A stretch of 64,000 nucleotides of DNA from Nautilus pompilius. Taxonomy: Eukaryota > Mollusca > Cephalopoda > Nautilida > Nautilidae. The stretch spans positions 62,001 through 126,000 of the forward strand of contig JACATO010000092.1 in assembly GCA_018389105.1 (NCBI GenBank), written 5' to 3'. This document shows positions 25,311-38,692 of the stretch, piece by piece (position 1 is the first letter of the stretch; each line of letters begins with the position of its first letter). The notes beneath the pieces were generated by a model. The model saw only the letters and a program-made list of their open reading frames with translations, did no database searches and was not told the origin of the DNA. The translations under genes and the position numbers were made by a program.

Positions 25311-28300
25311 TGTGAAGGTTTCTGTTTCCCAGGGATCTTTAACGGTGCAACTCTGAAAATTTACTGGATTTGGATTTACATGCATATGACATTTGTCTCC
25401 TATCCTATATGCATGCGCCCTCTGGTGCAGGTTATAATGCCCTTCCTCCAGTTTTGTCTGTCACTCACTACACCAAAGTCCAACCCAACTCACCATCTTT
25501 CTCCCCCTCCTCTAGTTGAGTTATGACGTTTTCTGATTTTTGGATTAGGACAGGATTTTTTTCTTTTTTTTGTTTGCAAGCCTTGGAAATCAATTTAATT
25601 AATTTTTATTTATTTAATTTAAAATAACATTTTTAATGTGATGTTTTTGAGAATACAAAAAGGCTTTCATAGTATAGAATGTGAAAATGTGATATTCATA
25701 TTCATAAACAATGTTCCATCTGTTATGCAATTTACTTAATCCATTCATTTATGTTTGTTTTATTTTACATTGAGTTTAGATTAACAATTAAAAGAAAATA
25801 TATATTATTGGATAATCCCACTTAACTGTTCTTTAATATAAATATATAAACTGGATCAGATTTTTAAAATTTTTGAATTGTTCTGTTCCTGCTTAATTTT
25901 TCATTTCTAAAAGAATAGATTTTGTTTTACCACCATTGTTTTATTGTAGTTCATCAGTCCCCTTCTTGAGAAACTTCACTGAAAAGACTTTTATCAAGCC
26001 ATTTTTACCAGTAAATATATTTTACTACTAACCTGAGTAACATTTTTCAGAAATATTAGAAGAAAAAAAGAGCAAATTATACTAGTGCCGCACGTTTTAA
26101 GAAATTTACTTGGTTTTAATAAGTGGTTTATTATTGTTTTTCTTATTTTATGGACTTTTTACAAACTGTTTAGTCGGTTTATTTATGAAAAACCTCTGGA
26201 AAATGACTTATATTTAATAAGATGTCAGTTTGCTATCAGCACAATTAATTCTATGGCTGCATTAGTCCTATATCCTCATTTCACTATTTGAATAAGCTAA
26301 TTATTGAGAGAAATGCAAATGTATCTCTGTTTATTATTTTACATATGCATGGAGGCAATCTTGTTGATGAAGCGTAGTGTTTTCAACTAAGAAGTGTTGC
26401 TGTTGGCAGTATGACAGATATTGTACAGTATATTGATATTTATTATAGACTTTTTTTGCAGTTGTACGGAGAGAAAATTTGCTCTACCTTAATAACGATA
26501 AGTGATACAAGTTTTATTGATTTTTTTTTTTAAAGAAAATGTTCATGACTTCATGAGATATTCATGATTTTGAAATAGCAAGAAAAGATGCATATCATGT
26601 AACAATGTCAACTTGGCAATATCTAGTGAATTTGCAAGAATGAAATATATATTTAATATCAATGTTTGCATCAACTGAACTGTGAAAGTACATAAAAAAA
26701 AAAAATAAAGCTCTCAGACTGGAGTTCCAGGCTTTGCCTATCACTAATGTTTATTTCTTGTTTTGTCTTGTATTTCTCCAAGTCAGTAATAACAAATGAG
26801 AACATTGGTTAATTGAAACATCTGTCAGTTTTTCATGGATGGATGTGTTAAAATTTGTATTTTAGAATTTCTTGCTTGGTGTTTTTGGTGGCAAAAGAAG
26901 CTATTTATTTAATTGTCAACATTGATTAAAAGATAGCCTGTTTTAAAATATAAAACTGATTAAAAAGATCATTACATTGTGAAATAAATACCAATTTATT
27001 GGATTTGTTCTTATCTAACAGCCCACCCCACCTAGATAAAACTTTGTAAACAATTCTAGATTCTATTGAATCTGTTTCCAGGCATTATCTGCTGTTTTCA
27101 GATAATACAACAGACTTCTTGTTTAGAGGTTGTATATAACACTAAAGAAATTTGCTTAGTTAAAGGGTAATGGTACTGATGAGTAGATTATTCTGTGACT
27201 TTTGTTTAGGCTACCATGGTGTCCCTGTTTACACACATTGCGTTTAATTAACAAACAAATTCTTTGGTGATGAAGAAAATTTGTCCAGCACACATTCATT
27301 GGGCATAAATTTTTGTAAGTGCTGCTTTGACCATAAAACTTTTACTTTTATATTTTTATTTTCCATTAATAAAAGATTATCTGACATCCTGACAGAAATA
27401 AATTTCAAATTGCAAAAAAATCCAAGTGTTATTGTTTTGGTTTGGAGTGGGGGTTTTGAAGTTTTGGCTTTTGGTTTGGGAAGTACTTAAGACTAGGGGA
27501 CAAAGAGAGCACAAAACTGCAGACACCATTTTTGTTGTATGCTGTTGATTTCTGGTCTAGAGTTAAAGGTATGTGAGTGGATGGACGAGAGATTTCCATA
27601 CTATTGTGTGTTGCTGATCAGATTTTGGCTCTTAGAGGGGTTCCAAAAGGGTAGTTGAAAACTGCAGTTGTTTTTTTTTTGCTAAAGCTCTAGCTCCCAC
27701 ATGACTCAGGTACTCTGTAATGAAATGTAGTAGATAGTGACAAAAGAATTACATTATTTACATTAGACTGCTTTATTGTACCAAGGGCTTTGATGGATTT
27801 TACAAATTTGCATTTTTAATATTCCTACCATAATAATCACTTGCCATGTCACGACCAGTACTATTCCATTTAATGAGGGCACTGGTTGTAAAGGGTAACT
27901 TTTAAAAGAAGAAAAGAAAAATTCTGCGCATTCACTGATGGTCAGTTTAACAAAGAAAGTGAGTAGTTTTGTCTAAATTTACTGCAGTCTAGTAGGTGCT
28001 AATGTTTAATGTTTTATGTAGGTGTTTCTTGCAGTAAGTGAATTTCATGGTTATAAACTCACTGCTTTGGTATTTGGTCTTTATCAGTCCATCTAAATTT
28101 TGACTTAAACAACTTGATAGATGATATCTTAGAATTAGGGTAAAATGAAGATAGAAAGTAGATGAACTTTCCTAGTATCAAATGTACATGTTTTGTCCCT
28201 TTTCTAAAAAAAAAAAGCTTTACAATTAATTGTTTTTGAGTAAAATCCAGGAGGTGAGAAGAGTTAATTTGAAAGCAGACATAAAATTTCATTACCTGAA

Positions 28301-28499
28301 AACTATAACATTTTATTTCACTAAAGTGTGTACAAATGTTTTTGGTGTAAAACTCTGACTTAGTTAAAGGTTGAAGTAGTCTACAATGCACTGATTATTA
28401 GGCTCATTATATTTTAGTAGACATAAACAGAATTTTTTAAAAAAGAAAGTGATGATTGATTGCATGCATAGGTTGCAAGAGTAGCATTTGACAGAACTT

Positions 28500-28870
28500 T
28501 GTGTGTGAGGTCCATAGACAGGGGTCTGGGACACCCTTGTCCTGTGACACGTGCATGCTCTTCCGCCTTCACGTCCACGCATATCGATCAGCAGTCATCC
28601 AACCTTGCCCACCGTGCTGTTTCACAGTGATAGTTTTCAGTTTTTATTATTGGCTCCTTATCAAGATTGTTTCTTGTAGCATGGATCAGATATCTCCCCC
28701 CTCCTCCAACCAGGGTCTGCTGATTCCCAACTCTGCCAAACAAAAGGACAGGGTGCCTTAGTGAGAGGTGAATCTTAGCTGAATGCCTGACTCTGCTTAT
28801 GGCCCCACAGTATTGACGCTGGCCGCTGAAGCGTGGCTGCGTCTTTATCACAACAAAAACACAATTCAGA
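28500..28870. other. GC-richer island, candidate conserved non-coding element
   Basis: This stretch is clearly richer in GC than its flanks and lacks simple repeats. Overlapping short frames on both strands show no domain. It contains GACACGTGCATG (an E-box CACGTG) near 28546 and GACGCTGGCCGCTGAAGCG near 28815. I cannot tell an enhancer from an old repeat. Confidence 0.3.
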
Positions 28871-29577
28871 GGGGCTGAATGGAAAAGGGGAGGTCATCTG
28901 TGCCCACACAATGCAGATAGGAGAAAGGTATTTGGTTTAGAATTAGGCATACTTTTGGCAGGGCTGAAAAAAAGTCGTTAATTAGTCTTAAGCCTTTTAT
29001 TGTAACAACTTGCTTGGAGTTGGATGTGGATAGCCCATACTGACCATACCAGGGTGTATGTGGGTGGTTATGTGACTTTAGCATTACCTCTCTGGGTATT
29101 TTCTGTCAACAAGTTTACTTTAATTAATGGCAGACTGTCATACTTCTTTCTTTTTTTTTGGATGGTTACAATCATCGTATATATAATAAGTTTGTAATCT
29201 GTTATCTTTATTGCACTGAACTTAAAATGTCCAAGCACTGTTTTATCTCCCTTCGTGAAATTGATTTTATTAAGTATTAAAGATGAAATCCAATAATGGA
29301 TAATGATTATGTTATTAATGGAGATATCGATATTTTTCCGCACATTATTTATCTAGCTCCCTCATTGTATGAAATTGTCACTAATGAATCAACATTGAGT
29401 GGTGGCAAACTTATATTTCTATTTTCTTTGTACATGTTAAAGGAAGTAAGATTGCTCAGCATTCAAGTTCTAAGAAAGATTCTGTACAGGTATATTTAGG
29501 ATTTCTTCTGGGAATTAATTTCATATTTAAAAGCCAGCAATTGCTATATATTTCAAACGGGCATTGTGAGTTTACCA

Positions 29578-29599
29578 GTGTGTGTGTGTGTGTGTGTGC
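29578..29599. repeat. (TG)n microsatellite
   Basis: Uninterrupted TG dinucleotides. Confidence 0.9.
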
Positions 29600-30329
29600 T
29601 TGCACGTGTCAGAGGTGATGCTACTGAAGTTTAGTGCCTTGAACACATTTCCCAATGCAGGAGATTGAAATCTCTCTTGCATCAGTTTACTTTTAACCAG
29701 TGTTTTTTGTTGCTGTAGATAACATGTAATATGTGACACTTATTTATTAAAAACATTAAATTTTAAATTCTCATTTAGTGAATGCATGAGCAAACATCCA
29801 AATCTAAATCTAGCCTAGGCATTCATCACAAAATATTGGCTCTGTAGCCAATGCTCCTGAGAATCATAAGTTTTCAAATGTGTGTGTGAAGTTATAGTTG
29901 AGACCTAGGAGGGAACTATTGGATTCGCAGCATATTGGAATCTTCAAAATGGGAAATGCTAATGTTTTTATCTGAATACATTAATGATGCTATACTGTAT
30001 CTACTATGTAATGAGTTTTGTTTTAATGTCTAGAGTAAAGGAATGTAATTTTTCTTTTCTTTATTTTTATTCTTCCATTGTCTTTCCTAGTGTATCTTGT
30101 TTGTCCTTCATGGTGTTGTTTTTCCTCTTTGTTATGGTTTTAGAAGCTGTTGCTCCATTATAAAAGAAAATGACCAATCCACCACACTTATGTATTGTCT
30201 GTATAATACTGAGAAGAAGATGGTATGACTTAGGCTAGGACATTGAGTAGAAATACCTTACAGAGATGTTGCACAAGTGACAGAATGATGCAGCTTAAGT
30301 CTTCTGTTATGTTGTGTTGGATCATGCAC

Positions 30330-30620
30330 CAGTCTTAACAATGGAGATAACTCTGATTAGGGAGCATATTTCTCTGGTGGTCTGCTAGAGACCATTGCCT
30401 CTCTTGCAACACATGGGACCACCCAGCAGGGAAAATCCCTACTAGAATTCTTCTTTTGTAGATGTGGAAGGAAATCAGGAAAGAAACCCACATGATGGGC
30501 TGATGAAGAAGATTGAAAAAGAAACCACACTGGGGAGGTGCGTCATACCCAACCAGTTTTGATTGATTTGGATTCAAACTTGGGTCTCAGTGTTGGCGGT
30601 CCTACTTACTGGCTGTCCTT
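30330..30620 (-). mobile_element. tRNA-derived SINE copy
   Basis: The + strand shows the blocks AAAATCCCTACTAGAATTCT, TGTAGATGTGGAAGGAAATC, AAACCCACATGATGGGCTGA and GAAACCACACTGG. The minus-strand head, starting near 30618, has box B AGTTTGAATCC. The box A part is worn. Confidence 0.85.
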
Positions 30621-32480
30621 ATAGTTCTTGTGGCTATAAACATTTTGTGGTGGAAGAGAAATGACTATGTATGACATTCATGTTGCTTTAGATGCATGAA
30701 TTAGCAGCTGTCAGTTGACACTGTCCAATTTAGGGACTGTGATATCTGAAAATGTATTTGTAAACAGAAGACTTGCTTCCAAAGATTAATTTTTATTCCC
30801 ACTAGTAAATACATGGAAATTAATCTCTTTATTTGGTATTGTTAATTCTGCAAAGCACCTTTGTTATTTGAAATAAAAACAATGATAGAGACCAACAATA
30901 ACTTTTGCCACTCTTTGTAGCACAACGGTCCTTAGTCATAATTGCCAAACATAATCATAAAATTAAAAGACTTTGAATAGGAATGACTTCCTTTCCCCTC
31001 TGTAGTATTTTGCATCTTTAAGTCTAGAGATGAAGCAAAGATAAAATATTTTAAAATTTTCTTTGGCTTAGAACATCATCCTTTGTGGAATATTTTCTAC
31101 TAGCTTGTTATAAAATACATTATTATTTCACAGCTTAATGACCCTGTGTGTGGTATGGTCCGGTTTATCTGCAAGGATAACTGTTTACATTAGCCTCCAA
31201 ATGGGGGATTATGCCCCCTTTAAATTCTAATTTGACTGCTTACATGTTTCTACACATGGCAGTAGCTGAAATGGTGCATTTAACCTGAACTACAAAAAAT
31301 ATTTTCCAAAATATTGAAATGGTCTTTGACAAATATTTGTTGAAATGCTTCTGTGGGAAGACACAAAAAATTTACAGTATTGTATTTTTTTTTTAAAAAT
31401 AATTTTATTAGCGGTATTAAATTGTTAATAATGTTAGGCAATTCATTGCAGTTCATTTATTTGATTTGAGGATAAAAATCTCTCTTTTTTGAAAATTTGC
31501 ATGCAAAATATTTTCTTTTAAAGAAACAAACAAAAAGAAAAATTGATAATTCTTTCATCTTGTAAACTTTGCTTCATGATAATTTGTAATATCTTTATTA
31601 AACAATCAGTAAAATGTTCTGAATTGTCTCCTCTTGATTTTCTCTTTCTCTCCTCCTTTTTTCCCAGAAGTACAATTTAACCCCATTTTGTTCAGTTTAC
31701 ATGCAATTTTTGATCACAGAAAGTCTGACCTAGCTGGCTCATATATATATAACTCATTGGCTTTGACTGTTAAATTTTTTTGGCAATTTTATTTAATATA
31801 CAATTTTCCTGTAAAAACGACTTCATGAAATTCCAAAGCTTATTGATTTTCAAATGTCTTTAGTAAAGAAGAGATTTTGGCTGATTAGATGGAGCTGAAC
31901 ACAATAGTGCAAGTCATAATTGATAAATTATATGGTGCAGCTATTTGAGGGAGACAGATTTTTTTTTTATTATTTATCCTTTTTTTTTTTTTAAAGATTT
32001 TGTTCCTTGAATTCCGTGAAGTCTTTTTGAAAAACATCGTAGGCTTAAGATTAATTTCTGTCTTAAGGCTTCAACATCAGTTTCATAAGTCTTTTTAGCA
32101 AAAAATGCTTTCCAAAATGCAGTATATGTTTTAAATGTAATTTAATTCTGTTTTCTTGTTGAAGGAATTTAGAATTTGAAGGTTTAAAGTTGTGTAGTGA
32201 CACCTTTACCCCTGTCTAATTAAATTATTTTACAAACTGGTTCATTGCTTAGCATCTGGTAAATAATATACAGTAGGGTGATGTTAGTCCAGTTAATTGT
32301 CTTTAGCCTTTCTAGAAGGTTGCATATTTAATGTATTTAATTATATATACTGCCAAAAGAATTCATTTGTACCAGATGTACAAAAGGTGAAAGCGTCAAC
32401 TATTAATCCCCTTTGAAATTCAAACTTTTTACATAGCAACACTCATCTGTCTTGCCATAACGTTTTGTAACAAATTTTAG
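30621..32480. other. AT-rich non-coding stretch
   Basis: I see no gene or recognisable repeat; only poly-T and poly-A runs and AT-rich DNA. Confidence 0.5.
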
Positions 32481-32485
32481 CAACA

Positions 32486-32626
32486 ATGAATCAGTCAGTC
32501 AGGCAAAAGTATAAATACAATGAAATTGATATGAAAATCAAAGTAAGGATTATCGAGATGCTCAAGAAGAATGTTTGGATATCAGCGATAATGGAAGAAT
32601 TCAACTTGGGAAAAACAACAATGTAA
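32486..32626 (+). pseudogene. Orphan pogo/CENP-B-type helix-turn-helix fragment, possible exon
   Basis: A 46-codon frame starts MNQSVRQKYKYNEIDMKI and continues KVRIIEMLKKNVWISAI then MEEFNLGKTTM. This resembles the N-terminal helix-turn-helix of pogo/Tigger transposases and CENP-B/jerky relatives, where a K-V-x-x-I-E-x-L segment leads to I-x-x-E-F-x-x-G-K-x-T. No DDE domain follows nearby. The frame is preceded by TTTTAG and runs into a GTAAGTTC word at 32622, a good 5' splice-site match, which would interrupt the Met/Ile codon after GKTT. It may be a fragment of a dead transposon or a domesticated exon. Joined to the exon at 40421 it would force a frame with a stop, so it does not belong to that transcript in a simple way. 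Confidence 0.55.
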
Positions 32627-32739
32627 GTTCTGGTTTATACAGCAAGAAATGATGATGGAAATGGATTGAAAAATTGAAAGTAGTTCACTGTATCACTTTT
32701 ACTTCCATTTATAAAGCAGTGCTTGAATGGTTTTGTCAA

Positions 32740-32830
32740 ACTCTTTCTAGTTTACATGCAGAGATTTCAGATGTGGGAGGAAGGAAGCTGGAGTACCTGG
32801 AAATGGATTGCATATAGCACTCAGATGAAA
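32740..32830 (-). mobile_element. SINE core fragment
   Basis: Contains TTTCAGATGTGGGAGGAAGG and AGCTGGAGTACCTGG, matching the core of the other copies. Head and tail are missing. Confidence 0.55.
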
Positions 32831-35375
32831 TTGAATTTTTTATAAGGAATGAAATTTAACCAAAAGTTTACCATAGTTAAATGGCAGTAAACTCTGATTT
32901 TCTGTATTATATGTGAAGAATCTTGTTCATTTGATGAGGCTCTGTAGAAAGTTTTCTTTAGACCCAGTTTTATCAAAGCTTAGAATAAAATGTATATGTT
33001 AGTATTTGTTATTCTAGTTAGCATAGTATAGAAAAGTCTCTATAAATTCTCTTCATTCCATCAAAATCCTCGCTTGTTCAACAAAAGAATAACCTAAAAT
33101 ATATTGCTATAATTATTAAATACTCCTATGATAATGAAAAACAAAGTTAAAAAAAAACAAAACAATGGTTCGGGTACTGCTTTGTGTTTTGTTGAAATAT
33201 GCAACGTGTTAATTTATTTGTTTATTTCTAAATTGTAGGATTTTAAAATTTAGCACATTACAACCTGGTTGAGGCCTCCTCGTCTGCTAAATGCATCAAT
33301 GGCGAACACTTTTACATAATTTCAGTTAGGTAATCATTTTACTTGGATCACAATGTACGTTGAATGTGACAGAAAGCCCCTTTGCTTAGTTTTTTTCCTT
33401 TTATATCACTGTCCGTGCTGAAAGTAATTCAGCTGCCACTTAATGAAGCTTTCAGAATGCAGTAACATTCTAGAAGATGTAAAAAAAAATGTAAATATAC
33501 AAATTGCATTTTCTTACTCATTGCTACTGTGTAAGGCACAATCACTGTGCAAAGGTGTAAAATCAACAACAAAAGGTAGTGTGTCTACTACCAGAGGCAA
33601 GGTAGCCAAAAGTAAGGGCACGTCTGTCTGTCCTTTTTGTTGTTTGTTATTTTCTTTTCCACTTGGCTCCTCTACATTATAATTATGGCTGATTGGATAC
33701 TTTTATTCATATTCTCCACTTCTTTGTGTACAGCCAAGATGTTGCTCTTTTGTTAAACTGATATATTGTCTAGATGTAATGTTGTGTCTTTATGAAATTT
33801 ATGAAACCCTGGGGGAGTTTGATGTGATCAGCGATTGACTTTGTGTACCAAAACTGACACGGAATAGCTAGGCCAATATAGTTTACAACATTAAATGGAC
33901 AATGTTGTTTTACACAGCAAATGGCATGAAGCAAACACATCTCCCTTCGACAGTACAACTTGCAAAAAATGAAAAGAAAAATAAGAGGGCAACAACAAAA
34001 ACATCCAACTAACTAACACTGTACAAATGGATTATTACCACTGAAAAGTCCGAAATTACATCATGGCTTAGTTCCTGCCGTAAAAGTTGATGTTGGAGAC
34101 TAATCATGTTATGGGACATAAATCCATGAGTGTTCTATCTCGCCTGGCTTGCGTTATTGCTGGGTGCAGATACCAAGCAGGGGACAGTGTGTATTAGTCT
34201 TTTCACTCGGATAATGGTTTTTTGAAAGCATTGATCCAGTGACATAGCGACAGTACGCCGCTGATGGTCAGCCTGTTCTCTTGTATTATGCACAATCTGT
34301 TGTTAATAAAGTGGCAGTGTTTATGAGGTAGTGCTGGGTAGGGGCTGTGATAACCCGAGTGGGCGGGCGCCAGAGCAAGATGGAACGGATGATGAAGAGA
34401 GCAGACGTAAGACGAGAGACCTGAAAACGAAAGGTACAAACAAATAAATAGAAAATATAGGAGAGAGAGAGAGAGAGAGAGATTAGCGTTAGTGCTAAGT
34501 AACCAATCAGAAAGAAACTTATGGAAAAGGCATCACACTTAATAATCTGGGTTTTGGAAATAAAATGAAAGCATTGGAGAAAAAATGGACTGTGTGTGTG
34601 TGAACAGTGTCAGGGAGGAGGAGAAGCAAAATCTTTAAAAAGAAAATTATCATATTTTTAAAATGCAACAGATTTTTCAATAAATAAATATTTTTAAAAA
34701 AATCAGGATATACTACTCTCTTTATTTTTTGTAGGGGAAAGATGTAAAATGTGCATTTTAAGTCTAGTGCTGTATTTTCATGTTGTTAACAACATACTGT
34801 GCTCAATTAAAAATCTTGTTGATAATGAGTCACCATTTCTTTTTTTTTTTAAGATGATCGATCAAACAACATTTTTGGCTGAATGTGGCTGGCATAATCC
34901 ACTAAATACCTCAGCAACCCTTTTTGTGTGTGTGTGTGGTGTGTGTGTTTAGCTGTTTTTGAGATAACTCTTTAAATGCAGGCTGAATGGAATATGGGTA
35001 TAGAGCTGACACATCATTATATACAAATATGACTGACCTCTGAGAGGGTTTTTTTGGTATATTTAATGATTTAAATAGGGTATTAAACAAAATGACAAAG
35101 TTCAGTATTTTGTAGTCTGAGATTTTTATGCTTCCATAAGCTAAACATCGATCAAACTGGTGCTTCCATTCAGTAAATGTGTGATGGATAGATGAACTAG
35201 TTGCATTTTAAGTTTTATATATATATATGCATCTTTAGGTAGCTGACTAGGGGACAAAAGAGTCCAAGAGATGGAAAAAAAAAACAAACAGATAATTATT
35301 TGTAGCTGCATTTTGGTATGCAGGTTCTACAAATTTACAAAACTTATATTATCATCTGAATTTGTACCATGTATG
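32831..35375. other. Non-coding stretch including a GC-richer island at 34050-34440
   Basis: No exon is supported. The 34050-34440 part is GC-richer, free of simple repeats and dense in words such as CGCCTGGCTTGCG, ACGCCGCTGATGG and GAGTGGGCGGGCGCC; it is a candidate conserved regulatory element. A GA repeat follows at 34461-34482. A TG-rich run is at 34925-34949. Confidence 0.4.
34461..34482. repeat. (GA)n microsatellite
   Basis: Uninterrupted GA dinucleotides. Confidence 0.95.
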
Positions 35376-35610
35376 AAAAGTTGCTGGGCAGGGTTGGTCA
35401 AGCTAGTTACACTGGTCAAGATGTAGGCCAGCCAGTCTAGAGTTACCTGTGTGGAACCTTCATCACAATTATCTGGAAAGTCCCTACTACTATGTTTAGC
35501 TGTGGGAGGCAAGCCAAGTGCCCAGAGGAAATCCCCTTAGACTGACTGGTACATAGCAGCTTGTGGAAGGTAATTGAATCAACTCATATCCAATGGGAAC
35601 CAAATGCACT
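35375..35610 (-). mobile_element. tRNA-derived SINE copy, head eroded
   Basis: The + strand shows GAGTTACCTGTGTGGAACCT, GGAAAGTCCCTACTACTA, AGCTGTGGGAGGCAAGCC and the downstream GACTGACTGG part of the core. The tRNA-like head that should follow on the right is not recognisable. Confidence 0.7.
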
Positions 35611-35984
35611 TTTCTCATCCACAACGATGGCAACAAGGAGAGATTTTTGAAACTAGTTTACTGGTTATTTCAGCTTGAATGATGTGAAAAGCCCATAGTA
35701 ACCCACCTCTTTACATTTTTTTTTTGTTGTTCATATATTTTGCATAAGTAGATGTTTTAAAATAAAACATGAGAATAAAAACCTAATTTTTAACAGTAAA
35801 TTTAATATATTTTCATACTTGTAAAGTGTACAGTATTTGCAACAGTACTATAGAGATTTTTTAAAAAACGACAGCAAACAAGAGACAAACAGATTTATCT
35901 ATTACTTGTTCTCAATTTGCCTATTTAGATAAACATAACTGTAAAATATGCAATGCAGTAAAAAAAATCTAAACTTAATATATG

Positions 35985-36313
35985 CATGGGGTGGCCCAGT
36001 GGTTAGATAATTGGACTGCCAAAGCTGACAGCCTGACTTTATCTGATTCCCAGTTGGGGTCAGCTTTGGCATACCTTTTTGGCATGTCTCCTCACTCTTC
36101 ATCACCAGCTGGTTGTGCAGGGTTTTCAGTGAGCAGTCTAGTAGGGATTTCCTTGCCAAAGTCAGAACTGTGGAGTCCTTTGTCTTTCAGGATAGGAAAT
36201 ACTCTTTCAAGGATAACCAACCACAGCATTACGCTTCCTTACCAGAGTTGTCTCCCTTGTAGAGAGGTTATCTCCATTGTTGTGGCCAGTACACGTGTGC
36301 ACAACAACAACAA
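35985..36313 (+). mobile_element. tRNA-derived SINE copy, plus orientation, with head and AAC tail
   Basis: The head starts near 35990 with box A TGGCCCAGTGG, identical to that in the copy at 13.7 kb, and a degenerate box B (ATCTGATTCCC) about 50 bases later. The core includes CACCAGCTGG and AGTCTAGTAGGGATTTCC. The element ends in ACAACAACAACAA, a plausible SINE tail. It is the best copy for reading the full structure in the + direction. The 125-residue frame over it is incidental. Confidence 0.85.
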
Positions 36314-38445
36314 ATATGCATCTAACTGGAATGTTGTTTTTTTTTTTTCATGGATATGAATACATTTAAAATGTTTAATTGAATTCAGCTTTCTTACTGT
36401 ATAAATTAAATTTTAGATTCTCTATGCTACCTAACATCTATCAACTACATATATAACACACACCATTTGTATTATTTTGGAATATTTCTATTACCAGAAA
36501 GTGAAAACATTTTAAGAATTTTTTTTTTGGTAGTATCCATGAATAAATGTGCATTAAAAAAAAAAATTAATGTTTGTATCTCTAGCCTTTTTATCCTAAT
36601 TGTACCTCCTTCAATGATGCTATATATCATTTAATCTTGGAAGGAAGATTACTTACTACTTAGTGAGTGGATTAATACAGATCTGCGTTCTCCTCTTCTC
36701 TCATATTGGCACACGTTCTTGGAAGTTCTTCCCTTCTGTAAATGGAATGTAGTATCTGTATTGGTTTTTTTTTTTCCCTCGACTAACAGATATGGAAATA
36801 TAAAAGAACTATCCTGACTGACAGGTGGCCAGTGTTGATGCTGGTGTTATCAGATTAGGAAAGTTCTCAGTTCAACTTCTTTCACTTTTAAGAATAGTAC
36901 CTGTATTTGCATCCTTATAGTAGTTGTATATGGGATGAAAACACCAAAACATTTTCTCAATATATGTATGACCTGGGGCTTAAATGCCCCAAATTTGCAT
37001 TAACTTTTCTCTAGGAAGCAGTATGCACTAAATCCTCCCTGTAAGCGACGTAGTTTATCCTTGCTGTGTAATCAAAATACACAAAATACCTAAAACAGGA
37101 CTTGAGAGAGGTGGAGAGGTTTCTATAGATTTTTCTATTATTTTATGAAACCCTCTTTATCACTTTCAGTAGGTATTTTCATATGACTTATGGCTGGAGA
37201 CCTTTAAAATGAATCAGTGAAAGTCAATAGCTGATATCAAACATGAACACACACACACACGATAAATGCTCTGAACTTCTTTGTGTCCACATGAAAGAAA
37301 CAGATCGTCTCAGTTTCAGCATGTCACTTTATTAACCTCCCTCTAATGTGTGCAGAGTTACGCAGACCTCTATATGATATTTAAAATAAATTGAATGTTA
37401 TTATAAGTTTTATATTGTAAGTTCAACATAGATTGCGTCTTCTGTGTGTTTTCATTTTTTTGATCACTGAAGAATTAATTCCCATTACTTGACTATGAGA
37501 ATTACGGTCTTTGTCATATATTTCTCCTCGCAGTTTCTCCACATGCTTTTGTTAAAATTCATTGATCGTACTTAAGACATGAATTTCATACAGGACCAAG
37601 TTCTTTTTAATATACTAACAAAGATGACTTTTATGTACTCAAGAAAAAGAATAGAGGTATTTAAAGGACAAGTAATTAATTAATTTGTTAAATTTTTTTT
37701 TTTTTAATTTGTTTTCGATGTCAAAATCACTGAGTGGTTGTCGTCTGTCATTTGGAGCACATTGTACCATGTAAGCAGAAATTCTGAGCAGATATTAAAT
37801 ATTGGATTTGCCCATGTTATGTACTCTTCTCGCTGGTTAATCGTTGCTTCCCCTATTACCCTATTAATCACATCTGCCCAATAGAGATTTTCTCCTTTTC
37901 TTCATTTTTCTGACATTGCTGATGAGCTGGGTTCATAAACATCCCCCCATTGATGGTTGGTCCCCCAGTCTTTCAGTCCTTTGCCAACCCACTTATTGTT
38001 GAATCAGTAGCACGCTTTCCCACCCTTTCCCCATAACCTAATTACGCAAGAGGTTTGACACTGCATTCATTGTATTGCATCCATGTGCATTATTTCAAGC
38101 CAGTGTTGAAGAATCTGTCAGATGTGAAATGCTGCCAGACTTTTTTTAGGCTTTAGTTTATATATTATCTCATTTCTCACCTTTCTGTTGAGTTACTAAA
38201 AGGGAAAGAATTGTGGGTCATGATTTTATTTTGTTTTTAGCAATTAATAATTTAGAATTATTATTTTTAGCATTGAATCTAAACTATAGATATATTTTAT
38301 AATGTAATATATGCTAAAGCTGTTGGACAAGGGTTGTTGTTTTTTGTAAATTTTGGCATCTGTAGTAATCTTTCTAAGACTTTTGGTAAAGAACATTTTA
38401 TATTTTAGTCTTATATCTTGTACCCAATTGTATTCCATCTCTTAA
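36314..38445. other. AT-rich non-coding stretch
   Basis: No gene, transposon or SINE core found. A short AC repeat is at about 37247-37260. Confidence 0.5.
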
Positions 38446-38449
38446 CTTA

Positions 38450-38692
38450 GGCAGGGACCCAGGACACTGGCTGACTGGGAGGGGGCATGTCAGCCAAAAC
38501 AATAGCTGGCATATTTAACTTCAGCATTCTTTTGTTTAACTGTGGAAGGAAACCTGAGTACATGCTGATAATCTGGTACAGAGAAGAAATCATGCTTTGG
38601 GTGGTTCATCATGGCCTCCAGCTAAGATTGACCCTGGGCTCTTAGCTGGTTGGCCATGGCCATTCCTACCTAGTGGTAAGGAGGAAGTACAA
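38450..38692 (-). mobile_element. tRNA-derived SINE copy
   Basis: The + strand shows GTTTAACTGTGGAAGGAAAC, then GAAGAAATCATGCTTTGGG, then TTGACCCTGGGCTCTTAGC and ACCTAGTGGTA, matching core and worn tRNA-like head. It is oriented to the minus strand. Confidence 0.7.

Larger units (their letters stand above)
20669..30325. other. Long non-coding stretch with microsatellites and isolated GC-richer islands
   Basis: I found no exon with convincing splice sites and no transposon. Simple repeats are listed separately. GC-richer, repeat-free islands lie near 21960-22140 (with a GGGCGGGGC word), 22250-22480 and 28500-28870. A nearly pure C run is near 23483-23492. Confidence 0.5.

Noticed and set aside
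28059-28391. 110-residue minus-strand frame
   Set aside because: Composition is that of translated AT-rich DNA, and no domain is visible.
35982-36359. 125-residue plus-strand frame
   Set aside because: It is almost wholly inside the SINE copy at 35985-36313, including its tRNA-like head.
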